DNA from: JBDHUW01 sp964642385 | GTDB taxonomy: Bacteria > Patescibacteriota > Gracilibacteria > Absconditabacterales > Absconditicoccaceae | Length of the DNA: 64,000 nt | Assembly: GCA_964642385.1 (NCBI GenBank) | Contig: CAZXON010000004.1 | Coordinates: forward strand, 12,665-76,664 | Direction of reading: 5' to 3' | Shown here: in pieces, positions 21,754 through 32,921 of the stretch | Position numbering within the stretch: the first letter of the stretch is position 1 | Layout: each line of letters begins with the position of its first letter | The notes under the pieces: generated by a model | Databases searched by the model: none | The model's input: the letters and a program-made list of their open reading frames with translations, nothing else | Told to the model about the DNA's origin: nothing | Program-made: the position numbers and the translations under genes

Positions 21754-23658
21754 CTATCTTCTTGTTGATAATCTTGCTTTAGAGCCTTTTTCAGATCATC
21801 TTTTATAAGGAGCGCGATCGTTATCTCTTCATCTACTAGGGCTAGGTTTTCTTGTAAATTTCTCTTGCTCTTGTTTCCTTTGTGCGCTAAAAAAGTTTAC
21901 ATCATACCCACCGATAGAATCTTTTGCTGAACTCTTACGTACTGCATTATCACTTCTACGACCAACTCTATCTGGTTTGTTGTCAAATTGGCTTCTGCTA
22001 GTCGGTTTTTTCTCAAATGAAGCCCTTGGCGTTCCATACGTGCGTTCTTCTTTTTGTCCTGCTCCCTCTGGTTTTCTGGTGTTTTGTCTATCTCCATAGG
22101 TTTTTCTCTCATCTCTATTCTTGTCTCCGAATCTACTTGTCGGTCTACTTCCACCACGTTTAAAATCATCTCTACCGCCGCGTTTATAATCGCCGCGTTC
22201 CTTTCCATAACTGCCTGTAATACTCCTAGACACCATACGTCTTTTTTTCTCAGAAGGTGGAAGTGGGCGGTCTAGTTTAACATCAGCATATTCACTTCCT
22301 TTGTCCAAAACCGCTTTACTAGTTGTCGTTTTTTGTAGTTTTATTTTGTGTTCTTTTTCAATACCCATTACAAGGTGCCTCTCATCTGCATCTACTAACA
22401 TGATAGCTTTCCCTTCAGCTCCAGCACGTCATGTACGACCAATACGATGTATATAACTTTCTGGTTCACGAGGGACATCAAAATTAATTACAAGTTTCAC
22501 ATTATCCATATTTAATCATCTTGCTGCGACATCTGTCGTGATCAAAATATTACAAACTCCATCCTTGAAATCACGCAATGTACGAGTACGATGACGCATA
22601 TCTAAATCTCCATTCAAAAACCCAACTTGTAAGTTTTTCCCATTTTCTTTTTCTTTTTCCAAGTGCTTTGCAAGGATTTCCGTATTTCTCTTTGTTTGTG
22701 AGAATATCAATATTTTTTGTCATTCATGGGTATGAATAAGTTCTACAAGTGTTGCAAACTTGTGTGCATGAGGCACTTCAATATACGTATGATCAATCTT
22801 ATCTACTGTTATATTTGTACCAATGCGAATATGTTTATAGTCGGGACAGTGTTTAGCAATGATATTTTTTATTTCTGGATTAATTGTTGCAGAAAAAGTC
22901 ATTGTTTGCTTGAGATTTTCCAATTGTCCCCATATTCGATCAACATCTTCGATAAATCCCATATCAAGCATACGATCAACCTCATCAAGTATGAAGTAAT
23001 CGATTTTACTTACATCAAGATATCTTTTTTGCATAAAATCGATGAGTCTTCATGGAGTAGCAACGATGAACTGTGGTCCATTCTTCAAATCATCTTTTTG
23101 GAACTGTATAGATTTTCCACCTATAAGAATCATTGATTTCATCTGAAGATATCTTGTTAATGTTTTGATGTCATCACGGATTTGTTGTACGAGTTCTCTT
23201 GTTGGAGCAACGATTAACACTTGTGGATAATGGTTTTTACTATCAATCTGTTGCAAAATTGGTAACAAGAAAGCTGTTGTTTTTCCTGTCCCTGTTTGTG
23301 ATTGTCATACAATATTTGTACCAGACATAGCAGCTTCCCAAACCTCAGTTTGTATTTGTGTTGGGGTGGTGTATCCGAGCTTGTCGATAACCTTTTGGAT
23401 TTGTCGTTTAAGATTAAAAGGCGTGAATCCAGTAGGTTCAGGCTGTACATATGGAGTAGTAAACTCTTCTCTACTTATTCTTGGTTCTCTTTCTTCAAAT
23501 CTTCTTGGTGATCTTCTTTTGTTGCCGAAACTTCTTTCAAATGATCTAGGTCTGTCGGCACTTCTTTCAAATGATCTAGGTCTGTCGGCACTTCTTTCAA
23601 ATGATCTAGGTCTAGCTGATCTTTTACCAGCAAAATCTTTTTTTTCTTCTTGTTGCAT
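21754..23658 (-). CDS. DEAD-box RNA helicase with RG-rich tails, 634 aa
   Basis: ATP-dependent RNA helicase for RNA or ribosome remodelling. Core: FKxxQ-like TPTQIQTEVW, GQSQTGTGKTTAF (motif I), VAPTRELVQQI (Ia), FILDEVDRMLDMGF (motif II as DEVD, not DEAD), MTFSATI (III), ILIFSQTKRNTEIL, NILITTDVAARG (V) and YIHRIGRTGRAG (VI). N-terminus carries three repeats of RPRSFERSAD. The C-terminal 170 residues are rich in Arg, Gly, Asp and Lys, a likely RNA-binding tail. Several RhlE/DeaD-like proteins share this design, so no symbol is given. Confidence 0.93.
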
Positions 23659-23754
23659 AAAAAAATTACTAATATAGTAAAAAAATGTGTTTCTAGCTCT
23701 CAGAAAAGGTATTTAAAAAAATACCCAATTTGCATGAAATGTTGTAATATGCAA

Positions 23755-23880
23755 TGCTATCAACGCGATGTTTGATAGCCATAGAAAAGGCGACCTTCGG
23801 TCGCAATAAGTCGGTAGGCCCGCTAAGTGAGGGGAAATCGCATCCTACATAAAGGAGCAGCCCGTGAGGCGAGAAACAAA
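23755..23880. other. GC-rich structured block upstream of helicase gene
   Basis: Much richer in GC than its surroundings. Hairpins: GCTATCAA...TTGATAGC (23755-23778), GCGACC-TTC-GGTCGC (about 23790-23804), and ATCCT...AGGA. Two direct GCCCG blocks flank a 40-nt unit. It lies in the 5' leader of the helicase gene or is an independent RNA. No known RNA family recognised. Confidence 0.4.
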
Positions 23881-23892
23881 CTTTCAAAATCT

Positions 23893-24414
23893 TTACATGA
23901 TTCTGCTAGATCAGCCATAATCTTCAGAAACTGCATGAATATCAAACATGTATAGTATATGAAACGCATATGAAATAGCAAGAGGACTACTGAGAAATTT
24001 TATGGCATCATTGGTTTCGTCTTTATGAAAGCATTGACTGCTAACAACTGGTTATCAATAATCTCCATTATTGACATATAAAACATATTTTTCTCAAATG
24101 TCAAGCATTCTTTCTGGCGTGTGTGTCGGAATCTCAGCCCCTTTTTTGTATAAATTGATAAAACCCGTATAATAATACTATCACGATAAGCTCAAAAGAG
24201 GGTTGTAGCCACTAGAGGGATTGTTGGATCAAGGTTTCTCCTTGTAAAACCCGTTATCACATGATTCACCGGATGATTGGATAACATTTGGTCTATGGTA
24301 TGGGGTCTTTCTTCAATATAATGGCATCGAGAAGGCAAGTAATCGATGCTATGATATTGGCGAAAGCCGGCCCTATGGCATAGACGTCATAGGCCGTCTT
24401 GTTTTCAAGCCGGT
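23893..24414 (-). pseudogene. Possible decayed protein gene, frameshifted
   Basis: Three minus-strand pieces in successive frames read like one protein: KTAYDVYAIGPAFANIIASI..., then HTIDQMLSNHPVNHVITGF...IIIRVLSIYTKKG, then AEIPTHTPERMLDIGEKYVLY...NNGDYG, a TAA, and PVVSSQCFHKDETNDAIKFL...ISYAFHILYMFDIHAVSEDYGG. Two frame changes and one stop interrupt them and no start codon is visible. I do not recognise the family. Its upstream end overlaps strong hairpins, so the first piece may be non-coding instead. Confidence 0.4.
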
Positions 24415-24420
24415 CTTTTC
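24360..24420 (+). other. Three consecutive hairpins
   Basis: GGC-GAAA-GCC, then GGCCCTATG...CATAGGCC, then CTTG-TTTT-CAAG inside CCGG-type flanks, followed by a T-rich stretch. Looks like an RNA 3' end or terminator on the plus strand. The following 100 bases to the PAP2 gene are AT-rich without a gene. Confidence 0.4.
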
Positions 24421-24525
24421 TTTTATTAAAAAAATAAAATATACAAAATACAAAAAAGAAACAATTGAAATCTTCTTGGTATAATTTATAAGAATTATAC
24501 GCTTTTTATCTATTAGTCTATATGT

Positions 24526-25068
24526 ATGGATTTATATATCGCTCAATTTATTTCAGAATTTGCACAGGGGAGTCGAGTCGACGATTTTTCTTTTCTGCTA
24601 AGCCGATTGGTTTTTTTAGTGCCAGCTTTGATAATTATTATTCTTTTCTCTTTGTATGCAGATAAAAGATCTCGAAAACAATATCTTATCGCGCTTATTG
24701 TCAGTGCTATTTTATTTTATCTTTGCAATGAGTTGTTCTTTAAAGATATTTTGCCTCAATTTATAGGAGAAAGGATGAGACCCTATCTTGCTCATCCAGA
24801 TCTTTTTCGTGCAATTGGAGATAAACTCACTGATAGTTCTTTTCCATCTAGTCATGTTGCAAGCACTGTTTGAATCCTTGCTCTGTTTGTTTGGAGAAGT
24901 AGGAGTTGTTGGATTTTAGCAATTATCCTGTGATTGCTTGTAGCACTTTCTAGAGTCCACAATGGAATGCATTATCCATCGGATGTTCTTGCGTGAGCAT
25001 TTTTTGGTATCTTATATGCCTATCTTGCAATCCAGGCTAGCAAATTTATCATGAAAAAATCTAAATAA
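24526..25068 (+). CDS. PAP2 superfamily phosphatase, 180 aa
   Basis: Membrane lipid-phosphate phosphatase, possibly undecaprenyl-pyrophosphate phosphatase (BcrC/PgpB-like). Seen: four to five hydrophobic segments, GERMRPYLAHPD (end of the KX6RP motif), TDSSFPSSHVAST (PSGH motif) and LSRVHNGMHYPSDVLAG (SRX5HX3D motif) with both catalytic His. Flanked by minus-strand genes, so a single-gene unit with its promoter in the AT-rich 24425-24525 stretch. Confidence 0.9.
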
Positions 25069-25088
25069 GTGGGCTTTGTCGTCATTAT

Positions 25089-26306
25089 CTACACAATTAT
25101 ACCACTTCATATAACCTTGTCTTCATCGTATGCAACGAATACTTGCCCAGATGCGACTGCTCTTTGCGGTTGTTCAAACTGTGCGTGTACATGCTGGTTT
25201 TCATCTATTTGTAGGGTCACGTGTTGATCAGCTTGTCTATAACGAATTTTCGCACCTCATGTTCGGGGAAAATTATATGGTTCTCCTATCCAATGTCGGT
25301 TAGAAATAGAGATTTCAGAACTACATAGTTCGTCGGTATCAGCATATCCCACTACGAGAGTGTTTGTTACAATATCTTTTTTTAAAACAAATAGAGGGCG
25401 AGGAGCGGCAACGCCAAGTCATTGTCTTTGTCAGATGGTATATCATCGAACACCATTGTGTTCACCTATTTTTTTTCACGTGATATCTACGATAGGTCCT
25501 TTTTTTTCTGGAATATATTGTTGCAAAAACTCTCTCATTGGTACCTTCCCGATGAAACAGATTCCTTGGCTATCTTTACGGTCTGCATTTGGGAGTCATG
25601 CTTCTTTTGCGATCTGTCTCACTTCCGATTTTTTCAATCATCATAGTGGGAAAATAGCTTTAGATAGCTGATGTTGGTTTAATCACGCAAGGAAATAACT
25701 TTGATCTTTGCTGGTGTCTATTCATTTATAAAGAGAGTATGTAGCAAAATTCAAAATATTTTTTCAAGTATCTGACGTCTGTTTTTGTCATTTGGTGGCA
25801 TTTTCAGCCTGTTTGTAATCATTGTCTATTGTTGTTTTTTGCTCCGTAGGAGCAATTTTTTGAATTGTCTCACCGTCAAAATAATGTGTATTTTCGTAGG
25901 TTAGCTCTCAGTTCGTTGGATCGTTTTTTTTGATTTGTGCATAGTGGCCTGTCGCAATAGCATCAAATCCCAGAGAGATTCATTCATCCAAAAAAACGTT
26001 AAATTTTATCTCACTGTTGCAAAGTACATCTGGATTTGGTGTAAGCCCATTTTTGTAACTTTCTACGATATAAGTGACAATGCGGTTGTGATATTCTTGT
26101 TGATAATCAAATATATAGAGCTTAATTCAAAGATAATCGGCTACTTTTTGTGCTTCCGCAAGATCTTCTTTGGTTGTGCAGGTTTCATCTTCTGTTGTAT
26201 AGTTTACCATAAAACCTCCGGTTACATCAAAACCTTGCTGCATCAAAAGATAGGCAGCAACTGCAGAATCGACTCATCAAGACAATCAAACAAGTATGCG
26301 TTTCAT
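25089..26306 (-). CDS. mnmA: tRNA-specific 2-thiouridylase MnmA, 405 aa
   Basis: Thiolates U34 of tRNA Glu, Gln and Lys. Seen: LVGLSGGVDSAVAAYLLMQQG (PP-loop), LTPNPDVLCNSEIKF with the first catalytic Cys, DAIATGHYA, DQSYFLAGL, DRKDSQGICFIGKV (second Cys), GEHNGV-x-GYTIGQRQGLG and C-terminal AKIRYRQ...VASGQVFVAYDEDKVIGSG. The NGV-x-GYTIGQ residue x is CGA. A stretch of about 40 residues before SYFLAGL is longer than usual. Converges on the PAP2 gene. Confidence 0.94.
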
Positions 26307-26438
26307 GTTAGTTATTGTAGAGATTGGCAAGGAAAAGGCAAATAGAAAGCATTAGCATAAACATCTATCTGTTTTTTGACAAAAAAAATTATTCGACTAT
26401 TATCATTGTATTGTCTTTTATTCTTCATTTGTACTATT

Positions 26439-26828
26439 ATGACTGAAATTGGTTTTGAATCCAGCGGTAACCCGCTTATTTGAATTTTATATGCTGTTAT
26501 TTGAATTCTTTATATTGTATCTCTATGGAAAATTTTTACAAAAGCTAACTTACCAGGTTGGGGGAGCATTATACCATTTTATAATGTTTATTTACAGATA
26601 AAACTTGCATGAAAACCTTGATGGTGGTTGCTTTTACTTTTTATACCATTTGTAAATATTGTAATCTTGATCATCATTACAATTGAAACAGCTAGAAGAT
26701 TTGGGAAAGGAAATTGATTTATCGTCTGAATGTTTTTCTTGTGATTTATTTTTTATCCAATTTTAGCTTTTGACGATTCTAAATACACTCCCATCGTTGA
26801 AAAAATTGAGAACAAACCAGCACAATAA
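26439..26828 (+). CDS. DUF5684-type small membrane protein, 129 aa
   Basis: Three hydrophobic segments with signature KANLPGWGSIIPFYNVYLQIKLAGKPWWWLLLL-like order (PGW...IIPFYN...AGKPWW), then VNIVILIIITIETARRFGKG and FYPILAFDDSKY. This matches the DUF5684 pattern seen next to signal peptidases, function unknown. Contains seven TGA read as Gly. A strong terminator follows. Confidence 0.8.
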
Positions 26829-26846
26829 GAATATAATTTTAAAAAG

Positions 26847-26878
26847 AATCCTGACCTTCATAGTCGGGATTTTTTTTT
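26847..26878 (+). terminator. Terminator between DUF5684 gene and atpD
   Basis: Nine-base-pair stem AATCCTGAC / GTCGGGATT followed by nine T, serving the plus-strand gene and possibly the convergent ATP synthase operon. Confidence 0.85.
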
Positions 26879-26923
26879 ATTATTCAACTTATAAAAAATT
26901 AATACTTTTGTAAATTGGCTTTT

Positions 26924-28327
26924 TTATGCTACCGTTTTTTCACTCTCCCAACTAGCAACTACATCTTGTATAGATCCTTTGTACATAAAGTGATGCTCAG
27001 GGATTTCATCAACTTCTCCATCAATAATCATGTTTACTGCTTTTATGGTGTCTTTTACTGATACATACGTACCTGATAATCCTGTAAACTGTTCTGCGAC
27101 ATGAAATGGTTGTGAAAAATATCTCTCAACTTTACGCGCTCTATAAACTGTTGCTTTGTCATCCTCTGAAAGTTCCTCCATACCTAAGATTGCTATTATA
27201 TCCATCAATTCTTTATATCTTTGTAAGATTTTTTGTACTTTTTGTGTCGCTTGAAAGTGGTCTTCTCATATGTTGCTTACACTAAGTATCAAAGAACTAC
27301 TGCTTAGCGGATCCACGGCAGGATAAATTCACTTTTCTGCAATAGATCTATCTAGTACAACAGTCCCATCCAAGTGAGCAAATGTGTTAGCTGGTGCTGG
27401 ATCAGTTAGGTCATCTGCGGGAACATATACAGCTTGAAAAGATGTAATTGACCCATCTTTTGTCGATGCAATGCGTTCTTGTAATTCACCCATTTCTGTT
27501 GCAAGTGTAGGTTGATATCAAGCTTGCGATGGAATTCTTCCAAGGAGCGCTGAAATTTCTGATCAGGCTTGAGAAAATCTAAATATATTGTCTACAAACA
27601 AAAGCACATCTTTCTGTTCTTTGTCTCTAAAATACTCAGCAAGCGTAAGGCCAGTCATCGCAACACGAGCTCTCGGGCCTGGAGTTTCATTCATTTGACC
27701 GAATACCATTGCTGTCATTGGCATTACTCCAGAATCTTTCATTTCATGATATAGATCGTTTCCTTCTCTTGTGCGTTCTCATACTCAACAAAACACTGAT
27801 ACACCACTATGATGTTTAGCAATATTGTGAATCAATTCCTGGATAATTACAGTTTTACCTACTCATGCTCATCCAAACAATCAAATTTTACCTCATTTTA
27901 GGATAGGTGCCATCAAGTCAATCACCTTAATGCCTGTTTCTAGAATTGCAACTTTTGTTGAAAGATTTATAAATGCAGGAGCAGAGCGATAAATATCCCA
28001 TTTCTCTTGAGATTGTATTGGGCCAATTTCATCAATAGGCTCTCCCAATACATTCATGATACGGCCAAGTACATTCGGTCCAACTGGTACTTGAATAGGT
28101 GAGCCAAGTCACTCTATCTCATCTCATTTTTTTAAACCATCAGTGGTCTGCATGGCAATTCATCTGACAATACCATCGTCTAGATGCTGTAATATTTCAA
28201 TTGTTACCTTGTCGTTAGTGCTGTTGGTTGTTTTGGTGACAACAGCATGTTTAATAAACGGTAACTCATTTGTGTCGAATTGCATGTCAACAACAACACC
28301 CTTAATAGCAATAATAAATCCTTTCAT
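26924..28327 (-). CDS. atpD: F-type ATP synthase subunit beta, 467 aa
   Basis: Catalytic F1 subunit. Walker A reads GLFGGAGVGKTVIIQEL with three of its glycines encoded by TGA. Also GERTREGNDLYHEM, FGQMNETPGPRARVA, LLFVDNIFRFSQAG, LGRIPSQAGYQPTL and the C-terminal YFSQPFHVAEQFTG. Last gene of the operon, 66 nt after atpA. Unlike the canonical order, epsilon does not follow beta. Confidence 0.97.
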
Positions 28328-28393
28328 AATGATAATTGATACAAATAAAGTATGAATTTGTTTATGTATATACAGTATTATTTTTCGTATATA

Positions 28394-29908
28394 CTACTTA
28401 TTCTTTAGTTCATCTAATACTTCTTCTGCAAGTTTTTTTATATTGTCTTCGATCTCATCAGTTAATTTCTTGTCTTGTAGGATTTTTTCATTTAAGTATT
28501 TGTATGTAGTATCTAGTTTCTCGTAAATATTTTTTTCAAAATGTTTGATTTCATTTAGCTCTAGTTTATCAATATATCAATTAAGAGCTATATAAATTAC
28601 TACTGCTTGATAAGAATATGACAGAGGAGAGTTTTCATTTTGTTTTAAAATCTCTACCAGCCTTTGTCATCTTGATAGTTTCGCTTGTGTAGATGCATCT
28701 AAATCAGAACCAAATTTTGAAAACGATTCTAGTTCTCTAAATGCAGCTAACTCTAATTTAAATGTCCCTGCAATTTTTTTCATAATTGGAGTTTGTGCTG
28801 AACCTCACACACGAGATACAGAATAACCCACATTAATAGCTGGTTTAACACCCGCATTAAATAAGTTGGTTTCTAGAAAAATTTGGCCATCTGTGATAGA
28901 AATCACATTTGTAGGGATGTATGCAGATATATCACCAGCTTGTGTTTCAATGATTGGCAGAGCAGTTAATGACCCTCATCAATAATTTTCATTGAGTCTT
29001 GCAGCTCTCTCCAACAATCTAGAGTGTAGATAAAAAACATCACCAGGATACGCTTCACGACCAGGAGGCCTTTTTAGAAGCAAAGAAATTTCCCTATATG
29101 CAATTGCGTGTTTTGTAAGATCATCATAAATTATAAGCGCATCTTTTCACTGATGCATGAAGTACTCTCCTAACGAACATCCTACATATGGAGCTAGATA
29201 CTGTGCTACAGAAGGGGATGATATTGATGCATTTACAACAATCGTATAGTCCATTGCGCCTAATTCTTTTAATGTTTGTACTATTCTTGCTATCTTTGAA
29301 TCTTTTTGTCAAATTGCGACATAAATACATGTTACGTTTCCTCATTTTTGCGCTAGAATAGTATCAATTGCAATTGTTGATTTACCTGTCTGTCTATCTC
29401 AAATGATTAACTCTCTTTGTCATCTACCAATAGGTATCATAGCATCGATAGCTTTGATTCATGTTTGTAATGGAACCGTTACCGATTTCCTTGTAATAAC
29501 GCCTGAAGCAACTCTTTCAACTGGATAGTAATCATCTGCAGCGATTTTACCTCATTGGTCGATAGGATTTCCAAGTCCATCAAGCACTCTTCAAATGTAG
29601 TTTTGACCTACTCCTACAGAAAAAACGTTGCCTGTAGTTTCAACAGTATCACCATGTTTTAGTGTTGTATAATCGCCAAGCACCAAAATCCCTATAGAAT
29701 CACGTGAAATATCCAAAACAAGTCATGGAATGCCATTGTTGAATGTCACGATTTCTCCAAATTTAGCTTCATCAAGTCAAATTACCGTAGCAACACCATC
29801 TTTAATCTCGTATATTTGTCCTTTTTTGACAAAAGCATCTCCTAGATTGCTATCACGGATAAGTGTGTTAATTTTTTCCAAGATGGAGTCGATATGAAGG
29901 TTTTCCAT
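28394..29908 (-). CDS. atpA: F-type ATP synthase subunit alpha, 504 aa
   Basis: Regulatory F1 subunit. Seen: [61 protein letters not shown] (Walker A), ALIIYDDLTKHAIAYREISLLLKRPPGREAYPGDVFYLHSRLLERAA, GGGSLTALPIIETQAGD and SVSRVGGSAQ. Its ATG overlaps the TAA of the delta-like gene (TAATG). Confidence 0.97.
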
Positions 29909-30372
29909 TAGCGTAAGATAATATTTAAATCGGTATCAATATCTCTATGATATCTATGAGTATCTGTATATACATGTAATCAGACTGAATTAAGTTCTTT
30001 TTCTATAAGGATATCTATGGGTTTTACTTTATCTATGGCATTAGTAATAGTAGTAATTGTTTCATTTCAATCATTTTGATTTTGAATTTCAACTGTACAA
30101 TAATTGTTTTGTAGTATTTGTTGAACTCTCTTTCTAAGATAATCTATTTCGTCATTTGTTTTATATCAAAGCTGAAAAAAGATACTTAGAATCGTCGCAG
30201 TGTCAGGATCTCATTGATATATAGAGTCTATAATTTCTATTTTGCTAACCAATAGACCATAGCGTGCAATGATTTTTTTTGCAATGAGTAAATGTGAAAG
30301 TATCTGTGTGTTAGAGTATCACATTTTTTTGCATGTATCTATGAAGACTTGGGGAGATTTTATAATACTCAT
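29908..30372 (-). CDS. atpH: F-type ATP synthase subunit delta (divergent), 154 aa
   Basis: Called mainly from position between b and alpha. Soluble, mostly helical; its end IEKELNSVGLHVYTDTHRYHRDIDTDLNIIL resembles the conserved delta C-terminus (GG-x-V-x-I-x-D...D-x-S). Slightly shorter than the usual 175-180 residues. Subunit delta connects the F1 head to the b stalk. Stop overlaps the atpA start by one base. If not delta, no other candidate is present in the operon. Confidence 0.7.
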
Positions 30373-30428
30373 GTATATACAAATGCTTAAATAACTAACT
30401 TATTTTTCATACACTTTGTAAACTTGAT

Positions 30429-30932
30429 TTATTTTTTCGATGCTGACTGAGAGAACTCTTTAATCAGATTTTCCATATACGCTTGTTCTACCTGTTTGTC
30501 TGTAAATATTTTTTTGATTATTTCACGAGATGTAGATTGCACCGCAGAAACAAAATGATTTTCAAGATCTGCATAAGCAAGGTTTGCTTGTTTGTTTGCA
30601 GTTCCAATGATGTTTTCTGCTTTGCGTTCAGCTTCTGAGACGATCTCTGCAGATTTTTGTTTTCCCGCAAGCTCTCCTTGGCGAATCAAATTATCTTTGT
30701 GCTCAGAAGCCTCTTTGAGTATAACATTCGCTTTTTGTTCTGCCTCCTTGATCATTTGCTGATATGTTTCATCAGCAGCAGCAAGTTTTTTTTCCTTAGC
30801 GACTCTTTCTTCAATTTCTACAGAAAGTGGCTTCGCAAGAAACTTGATAACAACCCAAAAAAACAATGCTATATTAAATAACTGTATAGCAACATTCAAA
30901 ATGATCTGCCATAAAGATGTTTCGTGTTCCAT
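30429..30932 (-). CDS. atpF: F-type ATP synthase subunit b, 167 aa
   Basis: Peripheral stalk subunit: N-terminal membrane helix (WQIILNVAIQLFNIALFFWVVIKFLAKPL is the segment, residues 8-36) and a long charged coiled coil rich in Glu, Lys, Ala and Gln. KFLAKPL follows the usual KFLWKP pattern. Two bases separate it from atpE. No TGA inside. Confidence 0.93.
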   Translation of the reverse strand: MEHETSLWQIILNVAIQLFNIALFFWVVIKFLAKPLSVEIEERVAKEKKLAAADETYQQMIKEAEQKANVILKEASEHKDNLIRQGELAGKQKSAEIVSEAERKAENIIGTANKQANLAYADLENHFVSAVQSTSREIIKKIFTDKQVEQAYMENLIKEFSQSASKK

Positions 30933-30934
30933 GT

Positions 30935-31132
30935 TTATTTAATAAGAGTAACTACAAAAGAGAGAAGTGCAATAAATTCACAAAGAGCTAACGCAATAAT
31001 TCCAGGTACAAACATCTCTTTTGACGCTTGAGGGTTTCTAGAAATACCTGTTAACCAAGAATAACCAATAATTGACATTGCAATCGCTGCGAGTGATCAT
31101 GCTAAAGGAAGTGATAATTGTACTAATTCCAT
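30935..31132 (-). CDS. atpE: F-type ATP synthase subunit c, 65 aa
   Basis: Two membrane helices with the polar loop SRNPQAS and the second-helix ion-binding Glu in PGIIALALCEFIALLSFV. Shorter than the usual 75-80 residues and with a weak Gly-rich first helix (AGSLAAIAMSIIGYSWLTG). It forms the rotor ring. The residues around the Glu do not clearly show a sodium-type Gln/Ser set, so proton use is more likely. Confidence 0.93.
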
Positions 31133-31180
31133 TTTTATAATAATATAATATAAAACAAATTTTGTAGACATGTGGTGTGT

Positions 31181-31981
31181 TTAATGCGCTTCTCATGCTA
31201 ATCTGAAGTATACTGTTGAGAGTATTGCGAATATAAGTGCTTGTAGAAGTGATATGCATGCTTCATACCCAAATACAACTATAGGTCCCAAAAGTGGTAT
31301 AGGGCTAATAATTTGCATTGCATATAAAAGCAGGATAAGTAGAAGCATTCCTACAAACATATTTCAGAAAAGTCTCAGAGACAATGATAGTATTTTTCCA
31401 AATTCACCTAACAATTCAATAATTCAAATTAGTAATCCAAGAAGTATATCTAAGAATTTAGTAATTATTTTCCAAGGTTTATCAACTTTTTTGACGATTC
31501 CCATTCCATTTATAGGAAGATACTTGTTTATAAAATGAAAACCATGTTGTGCAAACCCATATCCAAACATTCCCACAATAACCATCGTTGCAAGAACTGC
31601 ATTAAATAAGACATCTGTAGTCACTGGTCTAAACCACGCATGAGCTGCTGGCCAGACAAGCACCACCATATCTCAGATTAATCCAAATAAATTTGCTCGT
31701 AAAACATAAAAAAATATAGTTGTTGTAAAGGTTATTACCTTTGAATTTGTCGCTTCTCAACCTATATTTGAGAGAAACTCATATATTTTTTCATACACAT
31801 ATTCTATTGATTGTGTGTAAAAAGTCGGTTGCCCTTTTCCCTTTTGTTGTCTATAAATCCGAATCAGAACAAAAAAAATCAGATTGCCTAAAATGGCAGC
31901 TATTAATGATTGAGAAACACTAGCACTTCAAATAGTGTTAAAATGAGGTAGTAGAGGTGGTATTATTTCACTAATAGACAT
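31181..31981 (-). CDS. atpB: F-type ATP synthase subunit a, 266 aa
   Basis: Proton-channel subunit. Seen: SLSLRLFGNMFVGMLLLILL (essential Arg in the SLRLFGN motif), LQALIFAILSTVYF near the end and multiple membrane helices. Codon 31697-31699 (minus strand CGA) sits inside a hydrophobic helix, FFYVL-x-ANLFGLIG, where Arg would be out of place and Trp fits; a CGG occurs at the end of the first helix (FFVLI-x-IYRQ). Preceded by gamma and followed by c. Confidence 0.93.
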
Positions 31982-31993
31982 TCAAATGTAACA

Positions 31994-32917
31994 TTATCAA
32001 GTAATAATTGCTTTTGCGCCTGCTATTTCTATGATTTCTTTGGTAATGGAATCTTGACGAGCTTTGTTGTATGCAATCGTGAGCGTGTTTATTTGCTCCG
32101 TAGCATTGTCTTTTGCTCATTTCATGGCGATCATACGCGCTGCGAATTCACATGTTTTGTTTTGCAACAATGAACCATATACTATATATCTCATAACCAT
32201 AGAACGAATTGTATCTTTAATTATTTCTTTTGAAGGCTCCATTTTAGTTTCCATTTTTTTCTCTAAGGTTGTACCAAGTGTTCATGGACTAGCACTATAT
32301 CATTCCAATCATAAATTCTCTTCTTTCAATCCTTCTAAAAATATATTAAAGTTTCATGCGTGTAGTGGGAAAAGAGAGAATATAACTGGTATATACTTCA
32401 TTGTATTTTTGAAAATATTGTAGCATATATATATATTTTTATACGATTCCAGCGTTATTTTGTCTTGTATATACATCAAAACATCATTGCATTTTTCTAA
32501 TGATACATCATCTCATAAAAATGTTTCTCATATAATTGAATACTTACGACGAGAGAAATATTCTTTAGTTTTTTTTCCAATAATATATAGGTCGATATTG
32601 TCTTTCTTTTCTTCAAAAGTCGTATGAATTTTCTTAAATAAAGTGGTATTTAGCGAACCACATAATCCTTTGTCAGATCATATTACAACCACAAGTTCTT
32701 TTTCTGTGTCTTTTAAATTTGGATGAGCAAAAAGATCTCCTTTATCATCTATTTGTACAAGCAAATCAACGAGAGCAAGCATGCACTCTCTAATATGAAT
32801 AGCACTTTTTTTTGTTTTTTGAAGTTTAATAGTAGAAAATATTTCAAGAGCGTTCGTGATCTTGTTTATGTTTGTTGTCGCTTGCAATTTAGATTTTAAC
32901 TGTTTGGTATCTGCCAT
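31994..32917 (-). CDS. atpG: F-type ATP synthase subunit gamma, 307 aa
   Basis: Central rotor shaft. N-terminus KQLKSKLQATTNINKITNALEIFSTIKLQK and VVVIGSDKGLCGSLNTTLFKK match gamma; the C-terminal ENATEQI-type helix appears as MIAMKGAKDNATEQINTLTIAYNKARQDSITKEI. It lies second in the operon, after epsilon, instead of between alpha and beta. Confidence 0.94.
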
Positions 32918-32921
32918 ATTT

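Noticed and set aside
23693..23887. Minus-strand 64-aa ORF across the GC-rich hairpin block
   Set aside because: The sequence is dominated by hairpins and repeated GCCCG; no protein character beyond chance.
24121..24360. Possible group II intron or transposon end in the gene-poor region
   Set aside because: No reverse transcriptase, no domain V-like hairpin and no terminal inverted repeats were seen.
23659..24525. RNase P RNA, tmRNA or SRP RNA
   Set aside because: I looked for the RNase P P4 strands, a tmRNA 3' tRNA-like end with CCA and the SRP GGAAG loop; none is present on either strand.
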